From Herbiconiux sp. VKM Ac-1786 (lineage in GTDB: Bacteria > Actinomycetota > Actinomycetes > Actinomycetales > Microbacteriaceae), in assembly GCF_015350805.1 (NCBI RefSeq), contig NZ_JADKSG010000002.1, positions 682,001-746,000 on the forward strand: a stretch of 64,000 bases of DNA, in the 5' to 3' direction. Below are positions 48,146 through 55,022 of this stretch, piece by piece (within the stretch, counting starts at the first letter, position 1; each line of letters starts with the position of its first letter). The notes beneath the pieces were generated by a model. It searched no databases and had not been told where the DNA came from. It saw only the letters and a list, made by a program, of their open reading frames with translations. Made by a program: the position numbers and the translations under genes.

Positions 48146-48921
48146 CGGAGAACACGCCCGACACCGTCGCGGTCGGCATCGACATCGGCGGCACCGGGAT
48201 CAAGGGCGCCATCGTCGACGTGACGACGGGCGAGCTGCTCACCGACCGCAAGAAGTTCGCCACGCCCGAGGGCGGCCGGCCCGACGACATCGCCAAGACG
48301 GTCACCGACCTGATGGAGTCGCTCGGCGACATCCCGGCGGCCGCGACCGTGGGCATCTGCTTCCCGGCCGTCGTGCGCCACGGCGTCACGATGTCGGCGG
48401 CGAACGTGTCGAAGAAGTGGATCGGCTTCGAGGCCGAGAAGCTGTTCGAGAAGACGCTCGGCCGCGACATCACCTTCGTCAACGACGCCGACGCCGCAGG
48501 CTTCGCCGAGGTGCGCTACGGCGCGGCCAAGGGCAAGAGCGGGCTGATCATCCTGACCACGCTCGGCACCGGCATCGGCACCGCCCTGATCTACAACGGC
48601 GTGCTCACCCCGAACGCCGAGCTCGGGCACCTCGAGATCGGCGGCGTCGACTACGAGACCAAGGCCGCCTACTCGGCCAAGGAGCGCGAAGACCTGAGCT
48701 GGAAGAAGTGGGCCGAGCGCCTGCAGGTCTACTACGAGCGCCTCGAGGCCCTGTTCTCCCCCGACGGCTTCATCGTCGGCGGCGGGGTGTCGAAGCACCA
48801 CGAGGAGTTCCTGCCGCTGCTGAAGCTCAGCACGCCGATCGTGCCCGCGACGCTCCGCAACAACGCGGGCATCCTGGGCGCGGCCAGCCTGTCGACCATG
48901 CGCACGACGTTCCTGGAGTAG
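48142..48921 (+). CDS. ppgK: Polyphosphate glucokinase
   Basis: Phosphorylates glucose using polyphosphate (and ATP) as donor, typical of actinobacteria. The 259-residue ROK-family protein has the phosphate-binding GIDIGGTGIKGAIVDV, the catalytic region FVNDADAAGFAEVRYG, LTTLGTGIGTALI and ELGHLEIGG. The zinc-binding cysteines of other ROK kinases are absent, as expected for PpgK. The GTG at 48142 overlaps the stop of the preceding small gene. The rnpB promoter begins just after its stop. Confidence 0.94.
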   Translation: MTENTPDTVAVGIDIGGTGIKGAIVDVTTGELLTDRKKFATPEGGRPDDIAKTVTDLMESLGDIPAAATVGICFPAVVRHGVTMSAANVSKKWIGFEAEKLFEKTLGRDITFVNDADAAGFAEVRYGAAKGKSGLIILTTLGTGIGTALIYNGVLTPNAELGHLEIGGVDYETKAAYSAKEREDLSWKKWAERLQVYYERLEALFSPDGFIVGGGVSKHHEEFLPLLKLSTPIVPATLRNNAGILGAASLSTMRTTFLE

Positions 48922-48925
48922 CGGC

Positions 48926-48931
48926 TACACT
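48926..48931 (+). promoter_or_regulatory. -10 box of the RNase P RNA gene
   Basis: TACACT lies about 7 bases before the expected 5' end of the RNA near 48938-48941. Confidence 0.5.
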
Positions 48932-48940
48932 CGACACCGT

Positions 48941-49319
48941 GAATGGGCCGGCAGACGGTCGCGTCACCGCGCCGGGCCTCGCGCCCGGTTCGGTGCCGAG
49001 GAACGTCCGGGCTCCACAGAGCAGGGCGGTGGGTAACACCCACCCGGGGCAACCCGCGAGACAGTGCCACAGAAAGCAGACCGCCACGGGCTCCGGCCCG
49101 CGGTAAGGGTGAAACGGTGGTGTAAGAGACCACCAGCGGCCGTGGTGACACGGTCGGCTCGGTAAACCTCGCCCGGAGCAAGGTCAGACAGGAAGCGTTG
49201 AGGCTGCTCGCGGAGCTTCCGGGTAGACCGCTCGAGGGCTGCGGTGACGCAGCTCCTAGATAGATGGCCGTCAGGGAGCGTGCTCCCTACAGAACCCGGC
49301 GTATAGCCGGCCCATTCAC
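48941..49319 (+). ncRNA. rnpB: RNase P RNA, bacterial class A
   Basis: Catalytic RNA that removes 5' leaders from pre-tRNAs. The ends GAATGGGCCGG (48941-48951) and CCGGCCCATTC pair to form P1. Conserved core blocks are present: GAGGAACGTCCGGGCTCC (P4/CR-I region), GGGTAACACCC, AGAAAGCAGACCGCC, AAGGGTGAAACGGTG, and near the 3' end TAGATAGATGGCCGTC followed by ACAGAACCCGGCGTATAG. The two P4 halves are both found. The exact ends may differ by a few bases. Confidence 0.95.
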
Positions 49320-49363
49320 CTCACCCGGCGGGCGGGCGCCGCCGCGCATCCGGGAGTCGGCTG

Positions 49364-50098
49364 TTACAGCCCCGACTCGTCGGTGCGCACCAGGATGCAG
49401 GTGCTCTCGGGGTCGAGCACGACGTCGTCGGGCGCCGCCGCGCGGATGGCCGCGAGGTCGGTGCCGGTGAGCTCGACGTTGCTGCCGAGCGACACGCGCC
49501 GCTGCAGCAGGGCCGCGCCGACGCCGTAGCGCTCGCGGAGCTTCTGGTAGAGGGCGAGCAGCTCGGGCACGATGCCGCCCGCCACCGCGTCGCGCTCCGA
49601 GCGGGCGATCTCGAGCTGCTTCAGGATGCGCTGCCTCTGCTCGTCGCGGGCGCCGGCCAGCATCCGCTCCTCGGTCGCGATGTCGTCGCGGCGGGCGGTG
49701 ATCGCTCCGAGCCGCACCTCGATCTCCTCGACGCGCTCCATCACCGCGAGCTCGGTGTCCTCGAGGGTGAGCCGGCGTACGCGGAGCGACTCGAGCTCGC
49801 GCTCGAGGCCCTGGATGTCCTTGGACGAGGAGGTCGCCTGCAGGCGCTCGTTGTCGCGCTTCTCGCGCGCGGTGACCGTGTGGATGTCGGCCTCGACGCG
49901 GGTGATCTCGTTCTGCGCGCTCTCGAGCTCACCGCTGACCGAGGCGTACTCGGCGCGGGCGGCGGCGGAGTCGCGCTGCAGCTCGGCGAGGCGCTTCTCC
50001 TGCGGCAGGGTGCGGAGCGAGTGCTCGAGCTGCGCCACCTGGTTGTCGGCGGCCTGGAGGTCGAGGAGCTTGAGCTGTTCGGCGGCGGGAGCCTTCAT
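49364..50098 (-). CDS. C4 zinc-ribbon family coiled-coil protein without its zinc ligands
   Basis: A 244-residue protein of the family usually annotated zinc ribbon domain-containing protein (Rv2229c in M. tuberculosis), upstream neighbour of Nif3. Residues 1-175 are a long coiled coil. The C-terminal domain keeps the framework VELTGTDLAAIRAAAPDDVV and ILVRTDESGL. The two CxxC pairs, normally just before LEL and before ILVRT, are gone: the first reads VSLGSN and the second DPEST. The only cysteine, Cys234, is not at a ligand position. AAGGAC 12 bases before the ATG supports the start. Its function is unknown. Confidence 0.85.
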   Translation of the reverse strand: MKAPAAEQLKLLDLQAADNQVAQLEHSLRTLPQEKRLAELQRDSAAARAEYASVSGELESAQNEITRVEADIHTVTAREKRDNERLQATSSSKDIQGLERELESLRVRRLTLEDTELAVMERVEEIEVRLGAITARRDDIATEERMLAGARDEQRQRILKQLEIARSERDAVAGGIVPELLALYQKLRERYGVGAALLQRRVSLGSNVELTGTDLAAIRAAAPDDVVLDPESTCILVRTDESGL

Positions 50099-50132
50099 CG
50101 GGTGTCCTTCGGAATTCGGTGGAGGTCGGAGG

Positions 50133-50951
50133 TCACTGCGTCACCACGAAGTCCCAGGGGTCGGTGCGCAGTTCGCTCACAGCGAACTCGACCCCGGGAA
50201 GCGCCTCGGCGAGCTGCGCCGCGGCGGTCTCGAGCCAGAGCCACTCGCTGGCCCAGTGCGAGACGTCGACGAGCGCAGGGCCGCCGGCGACGAGCGTCTG
50301 CTCGCGCGACTCGGAGGCCGGGTGGTGCCGGAGGTCGGAGGTGATGTAGACGTCGGAGGCGCGCACGGCGGGGTCGGCGAGCAGCGAGTCGCCCGCTCCG
50401 CCGCAGAGCGCGACGGTCGAGACGGGCTGGTCGTAGTCGCCCGCGACCCGCACGCCCGTGGCCGTGGCGGGCAGCACGTCGCCGAGCGCGAGCGCCAGGC
50501 GGCCGAGGGTGGTGGGCTCGGGCATCCGCCCCACCCGGCCGAGGCCGGTGCCTTCGCGTGCGCCCGGCACGATCGGCCGGACGTCGACCAGGCCGAGCTT
50601 CGCGGCCAGCACCGCGGAGGTGCCGTCGTCGACGATGTCGGCGTTGGTGTGGGCGGCGATGAGGCCGCAGCGGGCCCGGATGAGGCGGGCCAGCAGGGCG
50701 CCCTTGTAGCCGGTCTCGGCGACGGTGGTCACTCCACGCAGGAGCAGGGGGTGGTGCACGAGCAGCAGGTCGGCGCCGGTCTCGACGGCCTCCTCGACGG
50801 TGGCGTCGACCGCGTCGACCGCGAGCAGCACGCGCCGCACCTCGTCACCCGGGGCGCCGCTGAGAAGACCCGGCGCATCCCACCCCTCGGCGAACTCGGT
50901 GGGCCACAGCCGCTCGACGGCGGCGTTCAGATCGGCAAGCGAGGTCGGCAC
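50133..50951 (-). CDS. Nif3-like dinuclear metal center protein
   Basis: A 272-residue Nif3/YbgI family protein, sometimes labelled GTP cyclohydrolase type 2-like. The motifs are ADLLLVHHPLLLRG (metal histidines), LIAAHTNADIVDDG, and the C-terminal YITSDLRHHPASE and LVDVSHWASEW with further metal ligands. The biochemical role is uncertain; it forms toroidal hexamers in other bacteria. The GTG at 50951 has TAGACT six bases upstream and is probably leaderless. The coiled-coil protein gene follows 34 bases downstream. Confidence 0.9.
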   Translation of the reverse strand: MPTSLADLNAAVERLWPTEFAEGWDAPGLLSGAPGDEVRRVLLAVDAVDATVEEAVETGADLLLVHHPLLLRGVTTVAETGYKGALLARLIRARCGLIAAHTNADIVDDGTSAVLAAKLGLVDVRPIVPGAREGTGLGRVGRMPEPTTLGRLALALGDVLPATATGVRVAGDYDQPVSTVALCGGAGDSLLADPAVRASDVYITSDLRHHPASESREQTLVAGGPALVDVSHWASEWLWLETAAAQLAEALPGVEFAVSELRTDPWDFVVTQ

Positions 50952-50957
50952 GGTGCG

Positions 50958-50963
50958 AGTCTA
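50958..50963 (-). promoter_or_regulatory. -10 box of the leaderless Nif3-like gene promoter
   Basis: On the minus strand TAGACT is followed by CGCACC and the GTG at 50951. Confidence 0.55.
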
Positions 50964-50980
50964 CCGGGGGCGCCCGCGCC

Positions 50981-51823
50981 CTAGCGGGACGGAAGGCCCA
51001 CGAGCTCGGCCGAGCGCTCCCACAGCTCGCGCGCCACGTCGGCGTCGTCGGCCTGCCGCGCCGTGCGGCCTCCGGCCTTGAGCCCGTCGAAGTAGGTGCC
51101 GCTCGGCGCCGGAACCGGGCCGTCGGAGACGAGTGCGTCCAGCGGCGCCGCACCCGCCTCGGGGGTGGTGCCCCAGTGCCCGCCGGTCAGCGCCGTGCCC
51201 ACCCGGATCAGCACCGAGTCGCTGCCGAACGAGGTCACCACGGCTCCCGGATGCACGCTGAACGCCTGCACGGCGCTCTCGCGCCGCGCCAGCTCCTTCA
51301 TCGTCAGCACCACCGCCAGCTTCGCGGTGCAGTACGGCAGCCACCCGCCGAACCACGGCCGCCGCCGGCCCTCGAGGTCGTCGAAGCGGATGCGCCCCCA
51401 CCGGTTCGCGGCACTCGCCGTCGCGACGACGCGCGCGTCGCGCCCTTCGTCGGCGGCTGCGCGCAGCGCCGGCAGCATCAGGCGCATGAGGAGGTACGGC
51501 GCGAAGTGGTTCACCTGGAAGCCGAGGTCGTGCCCGTCGACGGTCGTGCCGCGCTTCGAGACGAGGCCGCCGGCGTTAGCCAGCAGCACGTCGACCGCGC
51601 CGTAGCGCTCGTGCAGGGCATCCGCGAGCCCGCGCACCTCGTCGAGCCGCGCGAAGTCGGCGACGAACGCCTCGCCGCCCACCCGCCGGGCGACGCTCCG
51701 CGTGCGCCCCGCGTCCCGCCCCACGACCGCGACGCGGTCGCCCCGCCCGGCGGCCTGATCGGCCACCACGGCCCCGATCCCCGAACTCGCCCCGGTCACG
51801 ACGACGACCCGCTCCGCACTCAT
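50981..51823 (-). CDS. Short-chain dehydrogenase/reductase
   Basis: A 280-residue SDR with the cofactor motif VVVTGASSGIGAVVA, LLANAGG (NAG), and the catalytic YCTAK. The arginine after the first turn (GRDAGRTRSVAR) suggests NADP(H). The C-terminal part resembles retinol dehydrogenase-like SDRs (FSVHPGAVVTSFGSD). The substrate is unknown. The ATG at 51823 follows a GGTGGGGGG run. It may be a single-gene unit between the Nif3-like gene and tRNA-Val. Confidence 0.88.
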   Translation of the reverse strand: MSAERVVVVTGASSGIGAVVADQAAGRGDRVAVVGRDAGRTRSVARRVGGEAFVADFARLDEVRGLADALHERYGAVDVLLANAGGLVSKRGTTVDGHDLGFQVNHFAPYLLMRLMLPALRAAADEGRDARVVATASAANRWGRIRFDDLEGRRRPWFGGWLPYCTAKLAVVLTMKELARRESAVQAFSVHPGAVVTSFGSDSVLIRVGTALTGGHWGTTPEAGAAPLDALVSDGPVPAPSGTYFDGLKAGGRTARQADDADVARELWERSAELVGLPSR

Positions 51824-51899
51824 CCCCCCACCCTGGCACCCGCGGACCGTCCTGGTGGCGGTCTGGCGGAACGGGTGGTGCGATCCGGTGACGGTGAGG

Positions 51900-51972
51900 T
51901 GGGCCCTACCGGGCTCGAACCGATGACATCCACGGTGTAAACGTGGCGCTCTACCAACTGAGCTAAAGGCCC
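51900..51972 (-). tRNA. tRNA-Val (anticodon TAC)
   Basis: On the minus strand a 73-base cloverleaf can be drawn: acceptor GGGCCTT pairs with AGGGCCC, D arm GCTCAGTTGGTAGAGC, anticodon stem CCACG/CGTGG with loop TTTACAC, and T arm with GGTTCGAGCC. The anticodon TAC (bases 51937-51939 read in reverse complement) decodes GUA/GUG valine. CCA is not encoded. Confidence 0.95.
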
Positions 51973-52008
51973 CTGCGCGCGTGGGCAGGCACGACAAGCT
52001 TAGCCGCC

Positions 52009-52014
52009 TAGACT
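52009..52014 (+). promoter_or_regulatory. -10 box of a leaderless promoter
   Basis: TAGACT is followed by seven bases (GCGGAGC) and the GTG at 52022. Confidence 0.55.
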
Positions 52015-52021
52015 GCGGAGC

Positions 52022-52726
52022 GTGACGGACGACGGCGGCGAGAGCGCCACGACAGAGCGGGCGCAGGCCGAGCACCGGTGGCCGGCCGCGATCGGGGTGC
52101 TGGTCATCCTGAGCTGCTACGCGCTGCTGCCGCCGAACCTGTTCGGCACCGTGCGCTACGGGGTGATCGCGCTCTGCGTGGCCCTGCTGATGGCGGTGGT
52201 GGTGATCAACCCGCACCGGCTGGTGCGCGAGACCGCGGCGTCGCGGCGGCTGGGGCTCGCGCTGACGCTCGTGATCGGGCTGACGAACCAGGTGCTGCTC
52301 GTGGTGCTGATCACCATGCTCGTGCAGAACGGCGAGGACGGGCCGACCCTGCTGCTCGGCGCCCTCGAGATCTGGCTGACGAACGTGATCGGCTTCGCGC
52401 TGCTGTTCTGGGAGCTCGACCGCGGCGGCCCCGTGGTGCGCACGCAGCGCTCCCGCCGCGAGCTGCCGCCCGCCGACTTCCGCTTCCCCCAGGACGAGGA
52501 CGACGACGCCATCGACGAGGTCGCCGCCCACTCCTCGAAGTCGAGCAACTGGCGGCCGGGCTTCGTCGACTACCTCTACTTCTCGCTGTCGAACTCGATG
52601 GCGTTCAGCCCCACCGACACGATGCCGCTGACCCACCGCACCAAGCTGCTGATGGGCCTCGAGGCCTTCGCCGGTTTCGTGCTGCTGGCCCTCGTCATCG
52701 CTCGCGGCGTCAGCCTGCTTGGCTGA
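52022..52726 (+). CDS. Ion-channel-like integral membrane protein
   Basis: A 234-residue protein with five or six hydrophobic helices. The final part, FVDYLYFSLSNSMAFSPTDTMPLT then RTKLLMGLEAFAGFVLLALV, has the layout of the pore and last helix of two-helix potassium channels. The filter sequence TVGYG is missing, so selectivity cannot be assigned. Between helices 4 and 5 is an acidic loop (PQDEDDDAIDEV). It could also be classed near DUF1345 proteins. The GTG start lacks a Shine-Dalgarno and has TAGACT seven bases upstream. It converges on the SatD operon through a hairpin. Confidence 0.7.
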   Translation: MTDDGGESATTERAQAEHRWPAAIGVLVILSCYALLPPNLFGTVRYGVIALCVALLMAVVVINPHRLVRETAASRRLGLALTLVIGLTNQVLLVVLITMLVQNGEDGPTLLLGALEIWLTNVIGFALLFWELDRGGPVVRTQRSRRELPPADFRFPQDEDDDAIDEVAAHSSKSSNWRPGFVDYLYFSLSNSMAFSPTDTMPLTHRTKLLMGLEAFAGFVLLALVIARGVSLLG

Positions 52727-52729
52727 GAC

Positions 52730-52774
52730 ATCAGCCCAGAGCTGATATAGGCCGATTATCAGCTGTGGGCTGAT
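52730..52774. terminator. 18-bp imperfect palindrome between convergent genes
   Basis: Arms 52730-52747 and 52757-52774 pair with one mismatch (ATCAGCCCAGAGCTGATA against its partner) around a 9-base spacer. It starts 4 bases after the plus-strand stop and includes the last codons and stop of the minus-strand membrane gene. It probably serves as a bidirectional terminator. Confidence 0.65.
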
Positions 52775-53658
52775 AGCCAGAGCGCCCCGGCGGCCAGCAG
52801 CGCCAGCGCCCAGCTGACGAAGCTGCCCACGAGGAAGTACTCGGCCTTCGACCCGCCCGCCCGGTCGTTCGAGATCTCGGGGAATCGCACGATGCCCTTG
52901 GCCGCGAGCAGCCCGGCGACGATCGGCAGCGCCCCGACGAGCGACAGCGCGACGATCAGCAGCCGCTCGAGCGGCCCGATCAGGCGCCCGCCCCGCAGGT
53001 CGGCGACCGTCGGCACGACCGACCCCGCGGGCTCCCCCTCGCGCACGACGACCCGGCTGCGCGCGAAGAACGGCCCGGGGGTCTCGACCTCCAGGGTCCG
53101 TCCGCCCCCGTCGACCGGCGGCTCCTCGGCCGCCTCCACCCCGTCGAACAGCGCGGGCCGCAGCGCCGAGCGCACCACGATGTTGGCACTCTCCACCAGG
53201 AACAGCAGGATGCCCGCCCCGAGCACGACCGTCGAGATCCCCAGCCCCGCCACCGCCCGCACCGGCGACTGCGCCAGCCCGTAGACGAGGTACCCCGACG
53301 GCGCCGCGGCGAGCGGGTTCCAGAAGAACGACCCGGCGAGCACCAGCAGCACGGCGAGGGCGGGCAGGATGCGCAGCCGGGGGTGCCGCGACGGAGCCAC
53401 CGCCGGGCTCCCCGCCGGTCGGGCGCCAGCGTCGGCCGCGGTCGAGACGATCCACCCCAGAGCCAGCACCACGGGCAGCGCGAGCCAGAGCGGAGGCACG
53501 CCGAGCCCCGTGGCCGCCAGCCCGAGCAGCACGGCCCAGATCAGCACGATGAGCACGGCGACGCCGGCGCGGGCGCGCGGTCGCGCATCCGGAACCAGCC
53601 CGGCGCGGGCGATGTCGGCACTGCCGATGAGCGCGAGCAGCACCGCCGCGAGTATCAC
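52759..53658 (-). CDS. SatD-associated integral membrane protein
   Basis: A 299-residue protein with about eight hydrophobic helices: a short N-terminal pair, a cytosolic loop (residues 165-200, polar), then a conserved-looking C-terminal block GRLIGPLERLLIVALSL, AAKGIVRFPEIS and KAEYFLVGSFVSW. That block resembles the end of the DUF3307-type membrane proteins that I recall next to satD in many bacteria. No function is known. The GTG at 53658 overlaps the SatD stop (GTGA), so the pair is translationally coupled. Confidence 0.75.
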   Translation of the reverse strand: MILAAVLLALIGSADIARAGLVPDARPRARAGVAVLIVLIWAVLLGLAATGLGVPPLWLALPVVLALGWIVSTAADAGARPAGSPAVAPSRHPRLRILPALAVLLVLAGSFFWNPLAAAPSGYLVYGLAQSPVRAVAGLGISTVVLGAGILLFLVESANIVVRSALRPALFDGVEAAEEPPVDGGGRTLEVETPGPFFARSRVVVREGEPAGSVVPTVADLRGGRLIGPLERLLIVALSLVGALPIVAGLLAAKGIVRFPEISNDRAGGSKAEYFLVGSFVSWALALLAAGALWLSAHS

Positions 53659-54290
53659 AGCGCCGCCTTCAGCGCGGCGGTGGCCGTGAGCACGCTCATG
53701 CCGCCCGAGCGCCGGAGCGACTGCGACACCGCCCCCTGGGAGATGCCCTCCCGCTCGGCCAGCTCGGACTGCACGCGCCCCTGCAGGGTGCCGTAGGTGA
53801 GGCGGCGGGCGCGGGGGCTCATGGCGCTGACCACGTGGTCGCGGGTGAGTAGGTAGGCGTTCACGGTGGCCGTGAGCCGGGGGTCGCCCTCGCTCGCGAA
53901 CCAGCTGCGGAGTGTCGGGGTGCGGGAGTCCTCGCGCTCGTGTGCCTCCTCGATGGCCGCGCGGGCGTGCCACCAGGCCGAGCCGTCCTGCACGGCGCCC
54001 CGGGTGCCGCGGCCGACCTCGCGCAGCTCGCCCCAGCCGACGCCGAAGCGGCAGTCGACGCCCTCGGGCAGCGCGAGCCGGGCCGCGAGGGTCGCCTCCA
54101 GGGCCGAACCGAGGGTGGGATAGACCGCCTGGAACTCGTCGCCGACCGTGGCGACGAGCGGTTCGGTGCCGGGCACCAGCTCGTCGACGCCGGCGAACGC
54201 CCGCTCGAGGGCGGCTTGCGTCTGCTGACGGTCGGCGATCTTCTTCGAATCGACGATGTCCACGATCACCGCTGCGCGTTCGGAGCTCAT
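53655..54290 (-). CDS. SatD family protein
   Basis: A 211-residue protein. The N-terminal half (AVIVDIVDSKKIADR, VATVGDEFQAVYPTLGSAL, RFGVGWGEL) is laid out like a class III nucleotidyl cyclase: two Asp positions that could bind metal, then a GxG strand. The C-terminal 55 residues hold a helix-turn-helix (GTLQGRVQSELAEREGISQGAVSQSLRR). The SatD family has no established biochemistry. The ATG at 54290 has TAGACT six bases upstream (leaderless), and a palindrome lies over the expected -35 region, so the helix-turn-helix may act on it. Confidence 0.78.
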   Translation of the reverse strand: MSSERAAVIVDIVDSKKIADRQQTQAALERAFAGVDELVPGTEPLVATVGDEFQAVYPTLGSALEATLAARLALPEGVDCRFGVGWGELREVGRGTRGAVQDGSAWWHARAAIEEAHEREDSRTPTLRSWFASEGDPRLTATVNAYLLTRDHVVSAMSPRARRLTYGTLQGRVQSELAEREGISQGAVSQSLRRSGGMSVLTATAALKAAL

Positions 54291-54296
54291 CGCATA

Positions 54297-54302
54297 AGTC
54301 TA
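54297..54302 (-). promoter_or_regulatory. -10 box of the leaderless satD promoter
   Basis: On the minus strand TAGACT is followed by TATGCG and the ATG at 54290. Confidence 0.55.
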
Positions 54303-54305
54303 GCG

Positions 54306-54326
54306 CTTATATTTCGCGAATATAAG
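54306..54326. promoter_or_regulatory. Operator-like inverted repeat upstream of satD
   Basis: CTTATATT (54306-54313), spacer TCGCG, AATATAAG (54319-54326): an exact 8-bp inverted repeat, AT-rich, directly upstream of the -10 box. A further GCTTAT half-like copy occurs at 54333-54338. Confidence 0.55.
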
Positions 54327-54338
54327 GTGATGGCTTAT

Positions 54339-54812
54339 TCAGACGCGGGCGGGCAGCAGGTCCTCGAGGGCGGCGCGGTAGGCGGCGATCGACCGGGCCT
54401 CACCCGGCGCGGTGATGAACGAGGCGCGGATGATGCGGTTCGTGTCGATCAGGAAGGTCGCGCGGTTGGCGAAGCCCTTCTCGTCCAGGAACACCCCGTA
54501 GTCCTTCGCGACGTCGCCGTGCGGCCAGAAGTCGGCGACGAGGTCGAAGTCGTAGCCCTCCTTCTCGGCCCAGGCGCGGAGAGTGGCCTTGGAGTCGACG
54601 GAGATGCCGATGAGCTTCACATTCGCGTCGTCGAAGAGCGAGATGTTGTCCTCGAGCGCGCAGAGCTCGCTCGTGCAGACGCCGGAGAAGGCGAGCGGGA
54701 AGAACACCAGGGCCACGGGCTTCTTGCCCTGGAACTGGCTGAGCCGGATGCGCTCCCCGTACTGGTTGGGGAGGTCGAAATCGGGAGCGAGGGTGTCGTT
54801 CTCCAAAGCCAT
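54339..54812 (-). CDS. Peroxiredoxin (AhpE type)
   Basis: Thiol peroxidase that reduces peroxides. The 157-residue protein starts MALENDTLAPDFDLPNQYG and has the peroxidatic Cys46 in FPLAFSGVCTSELC plus Cys51, and the Arg in TFLIDTNRIIRASF. Length and sequence fit the AhpE subfamily, which is one-cysteine in M. tuberculosis; Cys51 is close and may or may not act as resolving cysteine. It is divergent from aceE, as Rv2238c lies near aceE in M. tuberculosis. AAAGG is about 10 bases before the ATG at 54812. Confidence 0.92.
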   Translation of the reverse strand: MALENDTLAPDFDLPNQYGERIRLSQFQGKKPVALVFFPLAFSGVCTSELCALEDNISLFDDANVKLIGISVDSKATLRAWAEKEGYDFDLVADFWPHGDVAKDYGVFLDEKGFANRATFLIDTNRIIRASFITAPGEARSIAAYRAALEDLLPARV

Positions 54813-54936
54813 GATCGGCTGCCTTTCCGCTGCCGGGTGTCTCTCGGCAAACGCGCAAGCCATGTTAGACCTCTGCGTGATGAACTCCAAGCGCTGTGGG
54901 CTCGCCGCACGGCGCGGTATCCCCGGTTTAAGTCAG

Positions 54937-54942
54937 TAGGCT
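54937..54942 (+). promoter_or_regulatory. Probable -10 box of aceE
   Basis: TAGGCT at 54937-54942 would give a leader of about 70 bases with AGAGAGG (55010-55016) before the GTG at 55023. Confidence 0.4.
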
Positions 54943-55022
54943 TGTCGGTGGCGTTCCGAACCCCATCCTGGCAAGGGCGCCCGACGAGAACAGATCTGTA
55001 AACAACAGAAGAGAGGTCGCCG

